Part shown: piece by piece, positions 4,286-5,594 of the stretch
Position numbering within the stretch: the stretch's first letter is position 1
Layout: each line of letters begins with the position of its first letter
Assembly (NCBI GenBank): GCA_025997655.1
Contig: BNUW01000150.1
Location: forward strand, 1-5,594
Direction of reading: 5' to 3'
DNA length: 5,594 bases
DNA from: Spirochaetia bacterium
Lineage (GTDB): Bacteria > Spirochaetota > Spirochaetia > Treponematales > Breznakiellaceae
Position numbers and translations under genes: made by a program
The notes under the pieces: model-generated
Told to the model about the DNA's origin: nothing
Database searches by the model: none
The model's input: the letters and a program-made list of their open reading frames with translations, nothing else

Positions 4286-5264
4286 GGCAGATCTCCCGAA
4301 TAAGCGTTGCTCCCTGGGCTCGGGGGTCCCGCAGTTTCAGCCGGTGGGCCAGGGTCGGCGCCGCCAGAACTACCAGGTCTTCATCGATCACATAATCCCT
4401 GCCCCGGACCAGGGCCAGGGCTTTCGCCGCAGCCAGAAGTTGCAGACCGGCACGGGGGGATGCGCCTAAAAGAAAGCCTTCGTGGGTACGGGTGTCCCGG
4501 ACCAGACCGGCAATGGCCGCCTTCAGAGAGGGATGGCAAAATACCGCCGCCGCTGCATTCTGGACAGCCAGGAAGTCTTCTATAATAAGTACCGGTTCAA
4601 GCTCGTTCAGGAGGGTTTCCGAGGGGTTTTCATCCAGAATGGCGAGTTCCGATTCCAGATCCGGGTAGCCCAGGGAAAGGCGCATCATGAAGCGGTCCAA
4701 CTGGGCGGCGGGCAGGGGGAAGGTGCCCTCGCTTTCAATGGGATTCTGGGTGGCAATCACAAAAAAGGGCTGCGGCGGATGGTGGGTGGCGGCGCCGATG
4801 GTCACCTGCCGCTCGGCCATCACCTCCAGCAGGGCGGATTGTACCTTGGGGGTAGTCCGGTTGATCTCATCCGCCAGGACGATATTGGCCAGAACCGGGC
4901 CGGGGATGAACCGGAAGGAATGGCTTTCGGGATCGAACACGTCCACCCCGGTAATGTCATAGGGAAGCAGGTCCGGGGTAAACTGGATGCGCTTAAAAAG
5001 AAGGGGCTTGCCGTCTTCCCCGGCAATCAGCTTCGCCACGGTTTTTGCCACCGTGGTTTTTCCCAGCCCCGGGTTGTCCTCGATAAGCACATGCCCCTTG
5101 GCAAGAATCGCCGCGGTAAGCAGTTCCAGAAATTCCCGCTTTCCCCGGATTATCCGCTGGATTCCCGCAATCAGGGCTCCGGCGGCGCCGTTTTCCTTGA
5201 ACGCCAGTTCAGGTTTCATATGAGAAAAGCATACCATAGGCAGGGGGTATTTGCAACGGAACAA
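4254..5264 (-). CDS. MoxR-family AAA+ ATPase
   Basis: A 336-residue cytoplasmic AAA+ chaperone-like ATPase. Motifs, numbered from the TTG at 5264: Walker A EDNPGLGKTTVAK (62-74), Walker B IVLADEINR (128-136), sensor 1 VIATQNP (169-175), the arginine-finger region LPAAQLDRFMMR (184-195), and sensor 2 GASPRAG (268-273), followed by the helical lid. MoxR proteins typically act on a DUF58 or VWA partner encoded next door, and here the DUF58 gene overlaps by 32 bp. Start choice: TTG 5264 has GGGAG with a 7-nt spacer and sits just below a TATAAT box. ATG 5219 (MKPELAF) aligns better with usual MoxR N-termini but has no ribosome site. All catalytic motifs are intact. Confidence 0.92.
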   Translation of the reverse strand: MFRCKYPLPMVCFSHMKPELAFKENGAAGALIAGIQRIIRGKREFLELLTAAILAKGHVLIEDNPGLGKTTVAKTVAKLIAGEDGKPLLFKRIQFTPDLLPYDITGVDVFDPESHSFRFIPGPVLANIVLADEINRTTPKVQSALLEVMAERQVTIGAATHHPPQPFFVIATQNPIESEGTFPLPAAQLDRFMMRLSLGYPDLESELAILDENPSETLLNELEPVLIIEDFLAVQNAAAAVFCHPSLKAAIAGLVRDTRTHEGFLLGASPRAGLQLLAAAKALALVRGRDYVIDEDLVVLAAPTLAHRLKLRDPRAQGATLIREICLAQIDRITAV

Positions 5265-5287
5265 GCTCCTTCTCCCAGGGCCAGCGT

Positions 5288-5293
5288 ATTATA
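5288..5293 (-). promoter_or_regulatory. -10 element (TATAAT) upstream of moxR
   Basis: On the minus strand a perfect TATAAT lies in the left arm of the inverted repeat. Transcription would start near 5281, giving a leader of about 17 nt that carries the GGGAG site for TTG 5264. No good -35 is present at 16-18 bp; TTGAAT (5317-5322) is 23 bp away. A dyad TAAAC-N4-GTTTA (5292-5305) overlaps the element and could be an operator. Confidence 0.5.
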
Positions 5294-5443
5294 AACACAT
5301 GTTTAGTATAAAATGTATTCAAGGGGAAAATTTGACCACAAATTACACGGTTCCTAACTGATTTTCATAGGTACAAGACCGCCTAATCCGTAAAAGCGTA
5401 GAAAATTTCTCCTTTGGGGGCACTTTTCTACTTAATAAATGTT

Positions 5444-5449
5444 TATAAT
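5444..5449 (+). promoter_or_regulatory. -10 element (TATAAT) directed to the right
   Basis: The right arm of the inverted repeat carries the same TATAAT, in plus-strand orientation, followed by identical sequence to 5461. It has the same lack of a -35 at normal spacing (TTGGGG at 5414-5419 is 24 bp away). It would drive transcription out of the window to the right. Confidence 0.4.
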
Positions 5450-5461
5450 ACGCTGGCCCTG

Positions 5462-5594
5462 TTATACACCCCACGACAAACGCATGAAGGATCAGAGCGC
5501 GAGGACGGCCTCAAGATGTTGCTCAAAGCCCCAACTCAGTATACGGCGTTTGAGCCTGAGGCTGTATTTTTTCCCCAGTTGTAATGTCTTAAGC
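5462..5594. other. Right margin, no supported gene
   Basis: No ORF with a ribosome site is visible. On the minus strand a frame open to the window edge reads 33 codons (LKTLQLGKKYSLRLKRRILS onward) and stops at 5492-5494. It could be the end of a leftward gene but matches no family I know. On the plus strand a frame from ATG 5483 stays open to the edge but has no Shine-Dalgarno sequence and an unlikely Cys/Ser/Arg-rich composition. Confidence 0.3.

Larger units (their letters stand above)
5276..5461. repeat. 186-bp segment bounded by a perfect 22-bp inverted repeat
   Basis: The left arm, 5276-5297 (beginning CAGGGCCAGCGTATT), is the exact reverse complement of the right arm, 5440-5461. Similarity continues inward in weaker form: read outward, both arms have TTTT-n-TACT-n-AA before the perfect part, and further in both have an AAATTT...CC stretch. 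The core (about 5335-5395) shows no clear coding potential. Flanks show no obvious target duplication. It could be a MITE-like element, or an intergenic region made from a duplicated, inverted promoter. Confidence 0.75.

Noticed and set aside
1..5594. CRISPR array, tRNA or rRNA genes
   Set aside because: No regularly spaced repeats, cloverleaf or rRNA-like sequence was seen on either strand.

Overview
The window looks like an accessory region of a mid-GC bacterial chromosome, most likely a termite-gut-type Treponema. I infer this from the style of the XRE regulator, the small lipoprotein and the MoxR/DUF58 pair; no rRNA or tRNA is present to confirm it. Base composition changes along the window: the lipoprotein gene and the intergenic stretches are AT-rich, the toxin-antitoxin (TA) block is intermediate, and moxR/DUF58 is GC-rich. 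This fits a patchwork origin.

Layout. Positions 1-263 are the right end of an IS66-family element: the last 76 codons of its transposase, a hairpin and a probable terminal repeat. The element abuts, and appears to have cut off, the 3' end of a leftward lipoprotein gene (222-635). A gap of about 400 bp follows, holding a tandem 10-bp repeat that resembles DnaA boxes, two adjacent perfect hairpins and two copies of an inverted repeat, ATACGAG-N4-CTCGTAT. That inverted repeat is probably the operator of the XRE regulator at 1036-1365. Next comes a rightward TA block: a ParD-like antitoxin and ParE/RelE-type toxin with their own sigma70-type promoter (1431-1935), then a tightly coupled set of a PIN-domain protein, an 80-residue protein of unknown family (candidate antitoxin), a HicB-like antitoxin, and a hicA toxin remnant that lost its catalytic centre through an internal deletion and frameshift (2001-3051).

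From 3035 the coding strand flips. A DUF58 membrane protein and a MoxR AAA+ ATPase (3035-5264, leftward, overlapping by 32 bp) form the familiar MoxR/DUF58 pair. The DUF58 gene ends inside the hicA remnant, so the rest of the usual operon is missing here.

Upstream of moxR lies a 186-bp segment bounded by a perfect 22-bp inverted repeat. Each arm carries a consensus TATAAT pointing outward. This could be a divergent promoter region built from duplicated arms, or a small MITE-like element that donates promoters. The final 130 bp contain no gene I can support.

The points most worth checking are the regulator's paired operators with a coupled leader ORF, the PIN/80-residue candidate TA pair, the broken hicA beside an intact hicB, and the inverted-repeat promoter segment.
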